A DNA stretch of 64,000 bases from Vicia villosa (Eukaryota; Streptophyta; Magnoliopsida; Fabales; Fabaceae). Under the pieces are notes generated by a model, which worked only from the letters and a program-made list of their open reading frames with translations, was not told the DNA's origin and made no database searches. How positions within the stretch are numbered: the stretch's first letter is position 1; each line of letters starts with the position of its first letter. The DNA lies in NCBI RefSeq assembly GCF_029867415.1, contig NC_081183.1:12520404-12584403 (forward strand). Direction: 5' to 3'. The position numbers and the translations under genes are program-made. Shown here in pieces: positions 46,940-57,298 of this stretch.

Positions 46940-47475
46940 GATGGTGATTTCATAGTGTTGGCCTACTTGACGTAATGTCTCATTGGGTTGGCGCGAAAAC
47001 CCCGCATAAAGTAGATCCTCTTGAGAATATTAGTGTCTTGCAAGTTATTTGCAATGGTTGTAATATTTTCAAATAGGGTACGTGACTCTATGGATCTTTA
47101 GTAGAACCCTAAACCAATGACTATCAGGACAGATGGTTTTATAGTGCTGACTTGCTTAACTTATTGTCTCATTGGGTTGGCGCAACAACCTCACCCAAAA
47201 TAGACTCTCTTGAGAGTATTGTTGTCTTGCAAGTTATCTGTGACGGTGGCAATATTTTCTAGTAGAATCCTTGACTTCGGGAACCGTGTCTAAAACTTTG
47301 GAGCCGATGGTTGCAGAGTGTTAGCATGCTTGACTTATTGTCTCATTTGGTTGACACAAATACCTAACTTATAATAGATCCTCTTAAGAAAATTGTTCAC
47401 TTACAAGTTATTTGCAATGGTATCAATACTTTCATATAGAGTATGTGACTTATAGAACCTTATAAAATCTTTGAG
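46940..47475. repeat. three degenerate tandem units of about 180 bp
   Basis: TGTCTCATTGGGTTGGCGC recurs at 46977, 47165 and (variant) 47339, each followed by TAGA-CTCTTGAGA-like text, CTTGCAAGTTAT, and GTAATATTTTC-like text. Spacings are 188 and 174 bp. No coding potential. Confidence 0.85.
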
Positions 47476-47643
47476 CCACCCCTTTGTGAGAATCACTTTG
47501 TGCCAAACAATTAGAACTATTTTGTTATACAATCTCAATACTTATAAACCCATAATATGCATGACATTACATCACATAAATTTTCATAAAAGAGATTATT
47601 AGCCTATGGTTTTTATTTACAAGGAATTTAAAAATGACTTAAG

Positions 47644-48144
47644 TTGTGTAGTGAGTATTTGAAAGACAAGATGCATTTAGACAAAAGAAATACGCTGTTA
47701 CTCAAGTTCAGAGTGCCGAAAGCAGATAATCTAATAGCCTTGAGTGCTAAGCTAACATCAATCAAGCATAACAACTTCAGAGAAAGACATGGAAAGATAC
47801 TGAAATTATTGACAGTGAAGATAGTTGTGTGGGCTTTGGTTGCTTTAGCCCAATACTATAATCATCCTCTCCGATGTTTCACTTTACAAGACTTCTAAAT
47901 GGCTCCAACCATAGAAGAATTTGAAAGGATCTTGGACCGTTATCTGAAAGATTATAGTCCATTCATAAGCTTGAGAGATACTATGACACCAAAAAATATA
48001 GCAGCAACATCATATCTTACTATAAGGGATATAACACCAAATCTGGAATCTAGAGGATTTTCGAGGAAATTATTGGAAGAAAAAGCAATAACATTGTGTA
48101 GTAACCGGCTTAAAAATTTAGAGAGTCGCCGCCACGAATTTTAA
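47644..48144 (+). pseudogene. DUF7745-like ORF, broken and fused to LTR sequence
   Basis: The frame reads RERHGKILKLLTVKIVVWAL and VALAQYYNHPLRCFTLQDF, then a TAA (47896-47898), then MAPTIEEFERILDRYL. The ALAQYY.PPLRCFTF.DFQL.PT.EEFE pattern is one I associate with the DUF7745 proteins abundant in legume repeats (from memory). The stop falls where Gln is usual, a single-base change. The frame ends by running into LTR-like sequence after 48095. Function unknown; probably a transposon passenger. Confidence 0.55.
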
Positions 48145-48930
48145 TCCTAACGGAAGGGAATATAATGGGTAACCCTAAATGCTCAGAGACTCTAAAATCG
48201 CGAGTTAATTAAATAAAGGGAAGGTTTTAGACACCCTTTATTTCCCTTGTACTCAAAGGGACCCCTTTAGGTTTAGGTTCGAGGTGTGTTTATTAATTTC
48301 TATACATTATGCCTTTATTATTTTATTTATATTCATTTACAAAGAAACCATTTTTTACTTATTATTATACTCGCTAGGGTTTCAAAATCCTATTCCTACG
48401 TATCCCCAGGTTTGAAAATTGCGTAATCGTGGGCGTAGTTCGAAGTTTGATTTGAAAGCAAGTACACAATACCTCTTTTGAAAATTGATTTTGAATGTTT
48501 GATTATGTTAGTTAAAACGTTTTCGATTGGTGAGCTATTTTGATTAGGTGTGATTGGTTGAAAAAGAGTTGATCTTCTTTAGAATTATTAGATCGCGTTA
48601 GGCGGAATAATTAATTCTGGTCGATGAGGAGTTGATCCTTATTTGAATTCAATCACTCTAGGCGAATAAATTCATTTTGTTTGATTAGTTAATCCTTATT
48701 AGAAATCTGATCACTCTAGGCGAAGGAATTTGACCGTGTTTGTGAATTTATCGCGAGTTTTAAGAAACTTTTGCGTAATCGAATTAAATAATCAACTAAT
48801 GCAACGTTTGACCGACCGATCAATATTTCGAGGATGTGTTCGCTATACCTAAGTCGCTCCAAATCCAACACCCATCCTTCCACCCCCCATAGCACCAATA
48901 GAGGCCTCTTGCAAGAGAGAGATGCTAAAC
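48095..48930 (+). repeat. Ogre/Tat-type LTR fragment
   Basis: From TGTAGTAACCGGC the text has GAGAGTCGCCGCCACGA and AAGGGAAGGTTTTAGACACC, parallel to 1780-1900 in the Ogre-like LTR (AGAGTCGCCACCGACC, AAGGGAAGGTGTTAGCACC). Three lines built on GATCNCTCTAGGCGAA-like text recur at 48590-48730. No partner LTR. Confidence 0.5.
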
Positions 48931-49154
48931 AAATTCGGGAAAAGATATTTTAAAATATTCTTCATTTAATTCTAAACCATTTTTTATTTATTCAATATCA
49001 ATACAAATATTTTACTTAATTTAACATATACTTTATACAAAATCTAAAAACAATAATGGCAGTTAACGAATTTATTTAATTAGTATAAAATTATTTTATT
49101 TTTTTCATATATATAGCAAAAGGTACTACTCTACAAGTACAAACAAAAAAACAG

Positions 49155-49610
49155 TTGTTGTTAGATATTGATTTTGTGTCATTTGTCATCAATATAACGT
49201 CGATTTCTTCTTCTTCCAGCACACCGAATGTCATGAACATTCAATCCAAAATCAAGCACAGTTCATCACTAGAATTCATTTCCACGAATTATAACAACTT
49301 AGAAGACAAGTCGATTCAAGATCTTGTAGGTATATTGCATCAAACGTGTCAATTTAAAACTTTAGAACAAGTTGAAGGTGTTTTGGTGAGTAGAGATACG
49401 AGACTGAGAAAAGAGATTCAACAACTGTGACAAAAAGTTGAAATGGAGAGACAAAAGCTTCACTTTGAGAGTCAGTCGAGGATTCAGGCTAAGGTAGGTT
49501 TTAGGAAAAAGGAAGAATTGTATGAGTAAGAGAAAAGTACATGAAAGTTATGAATGTTTGGTGAAGAAGTTAAGAAGTTGAAGGAAAAATGTGTTAATGA
49601 TGGGAATGAA
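49155..49610 (+). pseudogene. left-arm ORF, coiled-coil protein of unknown family
   Basis: It starts MLLDIDFVSFVINITSISSS and continues KSIQDLVGILHQTCQFKTLE and VLVSRDTRLRKEIQQL to a TGA at 49428-49430. Downstream the same frame still reads QKVEMERQKLHFESQSRIQA, a heptad-like coiled coil, with further stops. It is the mirror twin of the right-arm ORF. I do not recognise the family. Confidence 0.5.
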
Positions 49611-49626
49611 GATGCTCACCATTCTT

Positions 49627-50046
49627 CTAGACCTGAATACCAACAGCAACTCCAAGAAAATGGTGAACATCTTTATTCCCATCATTAACATATTTTTCCT
49701 TCAACTTTTTAACTTCCTTCAATAAGTTATTCAGAAGTTTCATGTACTTCTGAATAACTACAAGATCTTCAACTTGTTCAAAAGTTTTAAGTTGACACGT
49801 TCGACGCAATATACCTACAAGATCTTGAATCGACTTGTCTTCTAAATTATTAGAGTTCAAAGAAATGAATTCCAGTGATGAACTGGGCTCGATTTTGGGT
49901 TGAATGTTCATGACATTCGATGTGCATGAAGAAGTAGTAGAAGAAGAAGAAGAAGAAGAAGAAGAAGAAGGAGGAGGAGAAGGAGAAGAAGAAGACGACG
50001 ACGTCATATTGATGACAAATGAGACAAAATCAATATCTAACAACAA
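49627..50046 (-). CDS. right-arm ORF, 139 aa, Ser-rich then coiled coil
   Basis: The protein starts MLLDIDFVSFVINMTSSSSS, followed by a Ser/Pro-rich tract (encoded by a GAA/GAG microsatellite on plus), then SLEFISLNSNNLEDKSIQDL, VGILRRTCQLKTFEQVEDL and a Lys-rich coiled coil (LKEVKKLKEKYVNDGNKD). It is open throughout, but shorter than the ancestral version suggested by the left arm, because it lacks the VLVSRDTRLRKEI segment. It could be a small real gene with a convergent pseudogene twin, or part of a foldback repeat. Function unknown. Confidence 0.4.
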   Translation of the reverse strand: MLLDIDFVSFVINMTSSSSSSPSPPPSSSSSSSSSSTTSSCTSNVMNIQPKIEPSSSLEFISLNSNNLEDKSIQDLVGILRRTCQLKTFEQVEDLVVIQKYMKLLNNLLKEVKKLKEKYVNDGNKDVHHFLGVAVGIQV

Positions 50047-50269
50047 CTGTTTTTTGTTTGTACTTGTAGAGTAGTACCTTTTGCTATATATATTAAATAA
50101 ATAATAATAATTTTATACTAATTAAAGAAATTCGTTAATTGCCATTACTGTTTTTAGATTTGATATATAATATATGTTAAATTAAGTAAAATATTTGTAT
50201 TGATATTGAATAGAACAAAAATGGTTTAGAATTAAATGAGGGGTATATATCAAGAATATTATTAGTAAT

Positions 50270-51050
50270 GTAAAACTTATTAATTTTTGCTTAATACTCA
50301 ATAAATTTTAAGATTTTTAAATAAATGAAGGACACGTCGTTTCAATAAATCAAACTAAGACTTTTAATTCTTGTCATTTCTTCACTTTTTCTAAATTAAT
50401 TTTGTACGAAATCAATGGATATTTGACCGTGTTTGTAAAATTTAATCGAAATAAGTTCGTCCTTCTCTTAATATTTATCTCAATCCTTTTTTTTCTACTT
50501 TATAACCATGACTAGATTGTCACGTGTAATATTTTGGTAACATGGAACTATTAGTTTTTATTTTCAATTATTTTTAAATCTAAGTAATATTTCTTATCTT
50601 TATTATTTAATTTACATATTAAAGAAAGCTGGATAGAAAAAAAATCAAAATTTTGAACTAAACAAGAATTTAACTAGAGACTTCTTAGTCATTGGATAAC
50701 ATCCTCTACCACCTTACTAATATATTTTGAAAATATCTCAATATACCCCTTGAATCTCTTACCCACCTAGAAAAATTCTAATTATGTCTCCTGCTTCCGT
50801 AGATACACATTAGGAAGCATATTTTTTTTAAATTTGGTTTTTTTTGGAGGTACATTTATGAAAGCATAAAAAACATAGTGAACGTTGGAAAAATTCAAAG
50901 GAATTCAAATTCTTGAAATCTTTCGTAGATATATCTACGGAAAGTGTTAAAAAAAGAGTGTTTCGTAGATGCGTCTGCAGAACATTCTGCTATATTTTAA
51001 ATCAACTGCATTTTACTCCAAAACTCATTTTTCTTTATAACAATAATGGA
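50270..51050. other. no gene; short CGTAGAT palindromes
   Basis: TTTCGTAGATATATCTACGGAA (50920-50941) and nearby CGTAGATGCGTCTGCAG and TTCCGTAGATACACA are variants of a motif common in legume intergenic repeats (from memory). No coding region. Confidence 0.5.
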
Positions 51051-51055
51051 ACCTC

Positions 51056-51901
51056 ATGTTAGTTGGGAAAGCAAGGAATTGGGAGGAAGACGATTGGTCC
51101 TTGGACGTTGCTGGCTGGTTCATTATCGATAACGATGATGATCAGTACCTGGTCACACTCCTGCTTGATCAGATTTCAAGTGTTCATTTGGTGCATGATG
51201 AGAGGGACATTGTCATATGGGCTGCCAAGAAGATGAAGGATTCTCGGCAAAATCGTGTGCGTTAGCTATTAGAAGTAGAGGGGAATCTACTGTTGGGGAA
51301 GAAGAGAATTTGAAAAAGCTGAAGTTTATGTGGAAGATTGAGGCACACTCAAAGGCTAAAATTTTCTTTCCGAGACTTGTGTTGGATAGAAAACCGACGA
51401 GACAGCAGTTGAAGAAGAGAGGGATCTTGACTTCGGCTATCGATTGTTGTTGCATTTTCTGTTTTAGATCAGAGGAGGATGCTAATCATTTATTTTTTTC
51501 GTGCCCAATCTTGGAGAAAATGTGGGAGAAAGTTGGCTCTTGGATAGGCGGTTCCATTTCGTTGACAATCCTTAAGTTAAGTTGTTTTCTTTGACAAAAT
51601 TAAGATTTTAGACGAAAGATTAACTGTCGGTGTTATTTGGATGGCGGTGGTTTAGAACATTTGGATTATGAAGAATACAATTTTGTTTAGAGGTAGCATA
51701 TTTAGCTTCGACGAGTGTGTCAGTGCTATAGTGTTATCCTCTTGGAAGTGGTTTAGAGCAGTTAATGTTTCATTTGCGTCCTGTAATTTTTATTTTTGGA
51801 ACATTTTACCTCTTTCTTGTGTAAAGAGGTAATTGTTCTTTTTCAGTTGATTGTTTTATATCCTTTGGCTTTTATGAAATATCATTACCTATTGAAAAAA
51901 A
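51056..51901 (+). mobile_element. 5'-truncated LINE, zf-RVT region and 3' end
   Basis: An open part reads FMWKIEAHSKAKIFFPRLVL and then CCCIFCFRSEEDANHLFFSC, the zf-RVT C..C...H..C pattern. It continues past stops to SSWKWFRAVN and WNILPLSCVKR, and an A-tail (51893-51902). A frameshift near 51225 and stops make it dead. Its first part (AGWFIID...DIVIWAAKKMKD) is in another frame. Confidence 0.75.
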
Positions 51902-51902
51902 A

Positions 51903-52229
51903 TTATTTTTTTGACATTGGTTATTTATCATTTAGAAGACATGACAAACACATTTTGTAAAGATGAAGCCCAAGTGTTTGCAATGTTTGACTCTTTGAAA
52001 AACTAAAATATCTCACCATTAGGTGTGTTTGTTTCAAGTTACAAAATAACATTCATAGAAATATGATATATTAGAAATGCAATAATGTCATGTTTGTTTC
52101 AAGTGTTTGAAAAGTATTCACAAATATTTTTTATTTCTAAGAATTTATTTTACACATGATTTCTTCCTTAATTATTCTCATATTAAAGGGTGAGAACCCA
52201 ACATTTCCATAAAAATAAATTCCAACTAA
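51903..52229. other. no gene; short repeat shared with 22.7 kb
   Basis: ACATTGGTTATTTATCATTT and GAAGACATGACAAACACATT at 51913-51965 repeat those at 22733-22785. Nothing else recognised. Confidence 0.5.
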
Positions 52230-52639
52230 CTCTAATTTGCCTTGTTTATATTTGTATTAAACCATGCTTTTGGTTAAATATTGGGGACCACCTTAAAAGT
52301 AATGGTTTGTTCCCTTGTATGGCTTTATGTTTCTTTTTGGTCCATAAAATAAAATAATACAAAGCAGCAGCATACATCAACAGTTTAAAAACTAATGCTA
52401 ACCGATAGTTATTCTTTTTCTATGACATTGCATACAAAAATCGAACAAATAATAGTAGAACTTGTGCAAATAAGAAAAAATAAGTTCCTACTTCAATAAC
52501 ATGTGAATGTGTTCATGAATCATAATAAGCAATTTGTAATCATACCAATGACTACTGATGTAGAATCTTAAATACATGTAACTGAAGGCTTAATACAACA
52601 ATTCTAGAACAATGATTATGGAAAACACTACTTGCAGTA

Positions 52640-52780
52640 GTGGCTTGTCCTTCTTTCAATTGTTGAGCAGTTGCTTCAAAAGCATCAGCATTCTGAATTG
52701 AATGCCTAATGATGGTAACAACGGTATCATTCAAGATTGACTTCAGCAACCGCCGTAGCTTGCTTGTAGAGCATTGCAAC
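52640..52780 (-). pseudogene. RRP6-like HRDC second-half exon, copy 3
   Basis: After acceptor TTGTGCAG the minus strand reads QCSTSKLRRLLKSILNDTVV and TIIRHSIQNADAFEATAQQL, KEGQ. The SKLRRLLKSK....V.II..S.QNA.AFE...Q.LK pattern is the C-terminal half of the HRDC domain of plant RRP6-like nucleases. A few residues after RRLLKS are deleted. The exon holding CEWRD, present in copies 1 and 2, is missing here. Confidence 0.75.
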
Positions 52781-53293
52781 CTGCACAAAACAGTTATTTA
52801 GTTTTGTTTACATTAATTGTGTTGGAACCATTTTCCATAGGCACCATATAAATTGTGTTGGATAAGTAAAATCAGGCAAGCTGTTGAGAATTGAAACCAG
52901 CCCTTTGCAACTGCACAAAAACAGTTATTCAGTTTTTTTGCGCACAATTTATGCAAAGTGGAACTACAAACACATAAAGCTTACAAAACTTTGAATTATA
53001 TAGAATCTTAAATTGGTAAAAGAATGGCAATTGGAAAGGAGACAAACCCATATACATATATGAAGGTAGGAGTTTTTTTTGTCAGAAGTTATTTTTCATA
53101 TAGCTGCATGCAGGCATCATAACTGCACTTGGAAACCTGTTGGTGGCAGGAAATTCAGACAATGAGAGTAAGAATTTCATTTATCTCACATGCAGAACTT
53201 CTCATTTGCTCCCCTTCCATGTAAATAACTACGTACCTTGTAATTAACCCGTTAATTAAATTAAACATAAAAAAAACATCAATTAGCATATAA

Positions 53294-53296
<3 letters not shown>

Positions 53297-53378
<82 letters not shown>
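53297..53378. repeat. (AT)n microsatellite in copy 3
   Basis: About 41 AT units, at the position equivalent to 12418-12470. Confidence 0.97.
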
Positions 53379-53383
<5 letters not shown>

Positions 53384-53412
53384 TAAATTTTCAATGAGAT
53401 TTTATTACATAG

Positions 53413-53810
53413 CTATACTCACATTATGACGGTGGAAAGCAATGATATTCATTTCAATGGCAGCGACAATGCAATTAGCATGTTTACAAAATTCATAAAC
53501 TTTTTTATAGCTACTTAGCACCGTCATTGTAATTGTAATTCTTAGCCCAAGAAATGAACGGAAGATAAGTGGTGTAATAAGTAGTACATGAAAAGAGAAT
53601 GGGGATTAATTGGCTCATTAACCCTCATTCTCTTTTCCTTTACTACTTATTACGCAATCATATTCTGTCTATTTCTTGTGAGAATCACAATTACAATGTT
53701 GTTGTTAGAGAACCTCACGGCAACTCTAAATAAAAGTTTATAAATATTTTAAACATGCTAATTGCATTGGCATTGAAATGATTATAACTGCTTCCACCGC
53801 CATAATATAG
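53413..53810. repeat. foldback hairpin (copy 3)
   Basis: Outer arm CTATACTCACATTATGACGG pairs imperfectly with CGCCATAATATAG. Inner arms include GAATGGGGATTAATTGGCTC with its near-partner, and GTGGTGTAATAAGTAGTACA with TACTACTTATTACGC. Confidence 0.75.
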
Positions 53811-54364
53811 TTATATAATAAAATAATATTTATTGAAAATTTATATATTTGTTTACGAGTTATATGCTAATTGATTTTTTTTTTTTTTGTGTTTAATTTA
53901 ATTAACAGGTCAATTAGAAGGTACAATTGTTTACATGCAGTGGAGAAAATGTGGATGCATATGTTTATCAAAGTCTTTCATGATTTTATATAGTTTAGCC
54001 GAAATAGTTCTTTCACAATTTTCTAAATTTGAAAAATTCTACCTAAAATAAAGATAACATTCACTTTGTTTGCTGAATCCTTGCAGAAAAATGGTGCAGA
54101 AGATACTCCAAACTATTTCTCTCCAATTTTCACATCTTTGAAGCCTAAACAAAGCAATTAAAATAGGTTACTCTTTCAAAAGCTTATGTCACCATTTTTT
54201 AATGCACAAAATACCATTTCATTTTGACTTTAAATACATATACATTTACAACTAAACACTAAAAGAATAATCATTTTATACAATTTTGCATCATGCATAA
54301 ATAGTGTTAATAGAATAAGGAACATATGTTGCATTCAAAGAAAAGGAAATCATGTACCACTAAC

Positions 54365-54483
54365 CTTCCTCTTGGAAGAGTCCTTGAAATCAAACTTTAC
54401 CGCAAACTTAGCAGCCATCTCCTTTAAATCTCTGACTTCTTCTACCAGCTTGAGAGGGGTGCTTTCTAATGAGGCAGGTTTTT
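54365..54483 (-). pseudogene. RRP6-like exonuclease exon remnants, copy 3
   Basis: The minus strand reads KPASLESTPLKLVEEVRDLK and EMAAKFA, a donor-like GTAAAG, then directly DFKDSSKRK and a donor GTTAGTG. The intron and nearly all of the Exo I exon have been deleted, fusing what remains of two exons. Confidence 0.75.
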
Positions 54484-54812
54484 ATGTTAAAACAAGATTG
54501 TAGCTCTTAAGCTTAATTGAATGTAAATGAATGGCTTTATAGCCAATACAGAAACTGAAAAGGAGTAAAATAGGGACCATGATTTACATTACTATGTCAT
54601 GGCTATTTTTAAGGAGGAATAAATCAATAAAGAATAGTATTCCTAAAGAATAGGTTTATTCGAAAACTAAAACCTGGAAGGGGAGGCCGGTCGGTCCACC
54701 ATTATTTTTTTATTACTTTTACTATTTAATTACTATAACTTCTATGTTTTTATTTGTTTATTTGATTATTCATGATTGATTTGCTAGATTGTTTACTTTT
54801 TTATTATTATTT

Positions 54813-55130
54813 AGGCTCTGCTTGGTAAGACATATTTTCGAGCTTATAGCTTATGTCTTATAAAATCATATGACAATTTAGACCCGTTTGGTAACGGTCT
54901 TTTCATCACGAGCTTATAGCTTATTTTACTAGCTTATAACTTATTTTCCAGACGCTATTTCAAATAGCGTTTTAGCTTATGTCTTATAGCTTATTATTTT
55001 TTCTTCCTTTTTTATCCTTATTATTTTATTTAAAATTCATTTTTAACCTTTATAATTTATTTTAATTTAAAATAAAATAATTATATATTAAATATCTTTT
55101 ATGTCATTTAACATTTATAAGTTAATATTA
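54813..55130. repeat. MITE-like sequence, GGCTCTGCTTGGTAAG start
   Basis: It starts GGCTCTGCTTGGTAAGACAT and is rich in GAGCTTATAGCTTAT and its complement. A related start (GGCTCTGTTTGGTAAAAATA) occurs at 59870 in the same orientation, and a further relative is at 63650-63770. No right end was found before the LINE. Confidence 0.55.
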
Positions 55131-55222
55131 CCGTAGAAGCTTTTTTTTCTTCTCTCTCTACTGTAGATTCGCTCTGACCTCTCTCTAAAAGAGGGGTTAG
55201 GGTTCCTCGCGGATTACAGCTG

Positions 55223-57298
55223 ATGAACGCAAATTCAAGGTCTATTGGGGAAGGAGAGTGGAGAAGAGTCAATCACAAACACAGAATTCTGTTTTTGCAA
55301 CGTCGATGGGATGTGTTTCCGACGGGGGGAAGGAATCGCAATCACTGCGATGAAGGGGTGGAGGTGTCGTCGTTCTTCATTTCTGATTTTCTTGATTTTT
55401 CGAAGGCGAAGGACCTCTTCGAGCTGTTTGGTTGTATCGGTAGGGTGGTTGAAGTCGCAATATCGCCGAGGAGAAATAACAGAGGCAGACGTTTCGGTTT
55501 CGCTAGGTTCAAGGAGGTGGAAGATGTCAAGATGCTTGGGGTTCGTTTAGATAATGTCCAGATTGCGGGGAACAAAATTCATGCTAACCCTTCTAGATTT
55601 GTTAGAGGTGAAGTGCTGAAAGGTGTTGAGAGGAGTTTGGGGGCGGAAGGAAAACGGGGGTCAGTACGGTTTCAAACCTCAGAGGTGTATAAGGGAGAGC
55701 ATGGTGATTTTGGGGGGAGGAAAGCGGGTAGAAGTTATGCTTAAGCAGTTCAAAAGGTCAATGGCAAGGGTGGGTGCAGTCAGAACTTGTCAACTTCTTT
55801 GTGTTTTTCTTCTAACGACGAGGATAGGAAGCGTTTTAGCAAGGCATACGTGGGCAGAGTGAAAATTCCAGGCTCTGCTTATAATATTCAATCACACTTT
55901 GATATGGAGGGTATGTTTGCAGTAAAGGTGTCTCCTATGGGAGGTAATATGTGTTTATTGGAAGATAGGGAACCTGGTTTCATAGAAGACATGATTGGAG
56001 AGGGGGAGGTATGGTGGAAAGATTGGTTTGAAGACATTAGCAAATGGAAAGATGCAGACAGGGACGAGTCTAGAGTCGTGTGGCTTAGAGTTTTTGGAAT
56101 CCCGCCCCTCGCTTGGAATTCTGAATTTTTTATGGCTCTCGGAGGATGTTTGGGTGAATTCATTTGCATTGATGAACATACAGCTAGTGGCGTTTGCTTT
56201 GATGTGGCTCGTGTCATGGTAAGGGTGAAATTGTCTGCTGCTGTCCCGAATTCTCTAAAGGTGACCATAGATGGCATTCCCTTCTTGTTGTTGCTTAAAG
56301 AAGACAGCTATGGCTCTTCGTGGGCGTTTTCAGGTAATCCTAAAACTCAAAACCCTGGCCCCGAATCTACGGATTCAGATGATTTATTGTCAAACGATTT
56401 ACAGGTGGAGTCCGTTTTTTCTGGGGAAGACTTTTTGGAAGATAGTTTCGGGTCAGCTCCGGATGTTTTTCCTGTCTTATTTCCTAATTCTCCTCATCGT
56501 CCCGGGCCGATTAACATTAGTGGGTGTCGAGGAGAGGATAAGGTGAACCAAATTGCAGGAGGTACTGGTATCAACCGGAAGGGGGTTTTTGAATCTGTTG
56601 ATAGTAGTTTTGATGACGCTGTTCGGGCGGTGAAGATTAAGGAGAGGGTGGACGGGGGTAAAGGGAAGTTGGTGCCTAACAGTGCGGGGTTGCTCGTGGA
56701 TGGGGCAGGAGAGTTCGTGAACGTGTCGAAGGGAGAGAATCCAAGACAGGACACATGTGGTCCCCATGTGCAACCGCAGACCCTTAGTTCTAATTCCATT
56801 TCTAATTCCTTTTCTCATTCTGTCTCTCAATCTGTTGTGGGGTGCAGTATCTTAAAGGAGAGGGCTGGTAGAAGCATGGAGCAGGGTATGGTTATTGGTG
56901 ATGTTAAAACAAAAAAGGTGAAATATAAATGGTTGAAGGATAAAGTGGGCAGGGGAGGTAACGCTTATTCTAGTGGGAGGAAAAGGAAGATAGTCAAGAA
57001 TAAAGGGCTGTGTGGCGGAGTTTATTCTTTGTTTGGGAGTGCAAATTCCGGTGATGGTGGGTCTAAGACGGCGGTGTATGGGAGACATAGTGAAGATTCC
57101 GATATTTGTAGGAATAACAAGAAATTGTGGGGTATGTTGGACGGCAACATCAAGGAGAAATTGTTGGAGGCTATTTTAGGTTTGGGTGTAGTAGATATGG
57201 AGGGTGTAGGTAATTTAGGGAGAAGAATTGAGTTATTGGAGAATGGGGAAGAGATATCAAAGGAGGGCGGGAGGGAGTTAAAAAAGGTGTCTTTATGA
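55223..57298 (+). pseudogene. LINE ORF1 (RRM, DUF4283-like), one in-frame stop
   Basis: The N-terminal RRM spans about residues 48-120 (SSFFISDF as RNP2 and RRFGFARF as RNP1). A TAA at 55742-55744 interrupts the frame right after RSYA, where a Glu codon is usual, and the frame reopens through a DUF4283-like segment (YVGRVKIPGSAYNIQSHFDM, VVWLRVFGIPPLAWNSEFF). The C-terminal half is Ser/Gly/Lys-rich linker. In the family ORF1p binds the LINE RNA as a chaperone. Apart from the stop it is about 691 codons. It ends in TGA overlapping the ORF2 start by ATGA. Confidence 0.85.

Larger units (their letters stand above)
48940..50265. repeat. long inverted repeat, arms about 600-650 bp
   Basis: The left arm (about 48940-49618) and right arm (about 49658-50265) are complementary along most of their length. 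Examples are AAAGGTACTACTCTACAAGT against ACTTGTAGAGTAGTACCTTT, and GTGTTAATGATGGGAAT against ATTCCCATCATTAACA. The spacer is about 40 bp. Indels between the arms include a longer poly-Ser codon tract on the right and a segment of about 120 bp only on the left (49385-49500). Confidence 0.9.
52230..54812. repeat. duplicated block, copy 3 (RRP6-like remnant)
   Basis: Collinear with copies 1 and 2 from TTATATTTGTATTAAACCAT (52246) to the passage ending at 54812, where a MITE-like sequence begins. It keeps a different part of the gene (second half of HRDC) from the others. Confidence 0.8.

Noticed and set aside
55223..55744. A small stand-alone RRM protein gene
   Set aside because: The frame continues past one TAA into DUF4283-like sequence and then overlaps a LINE ORF2, so it is the N-terminus of LINE ORF1.
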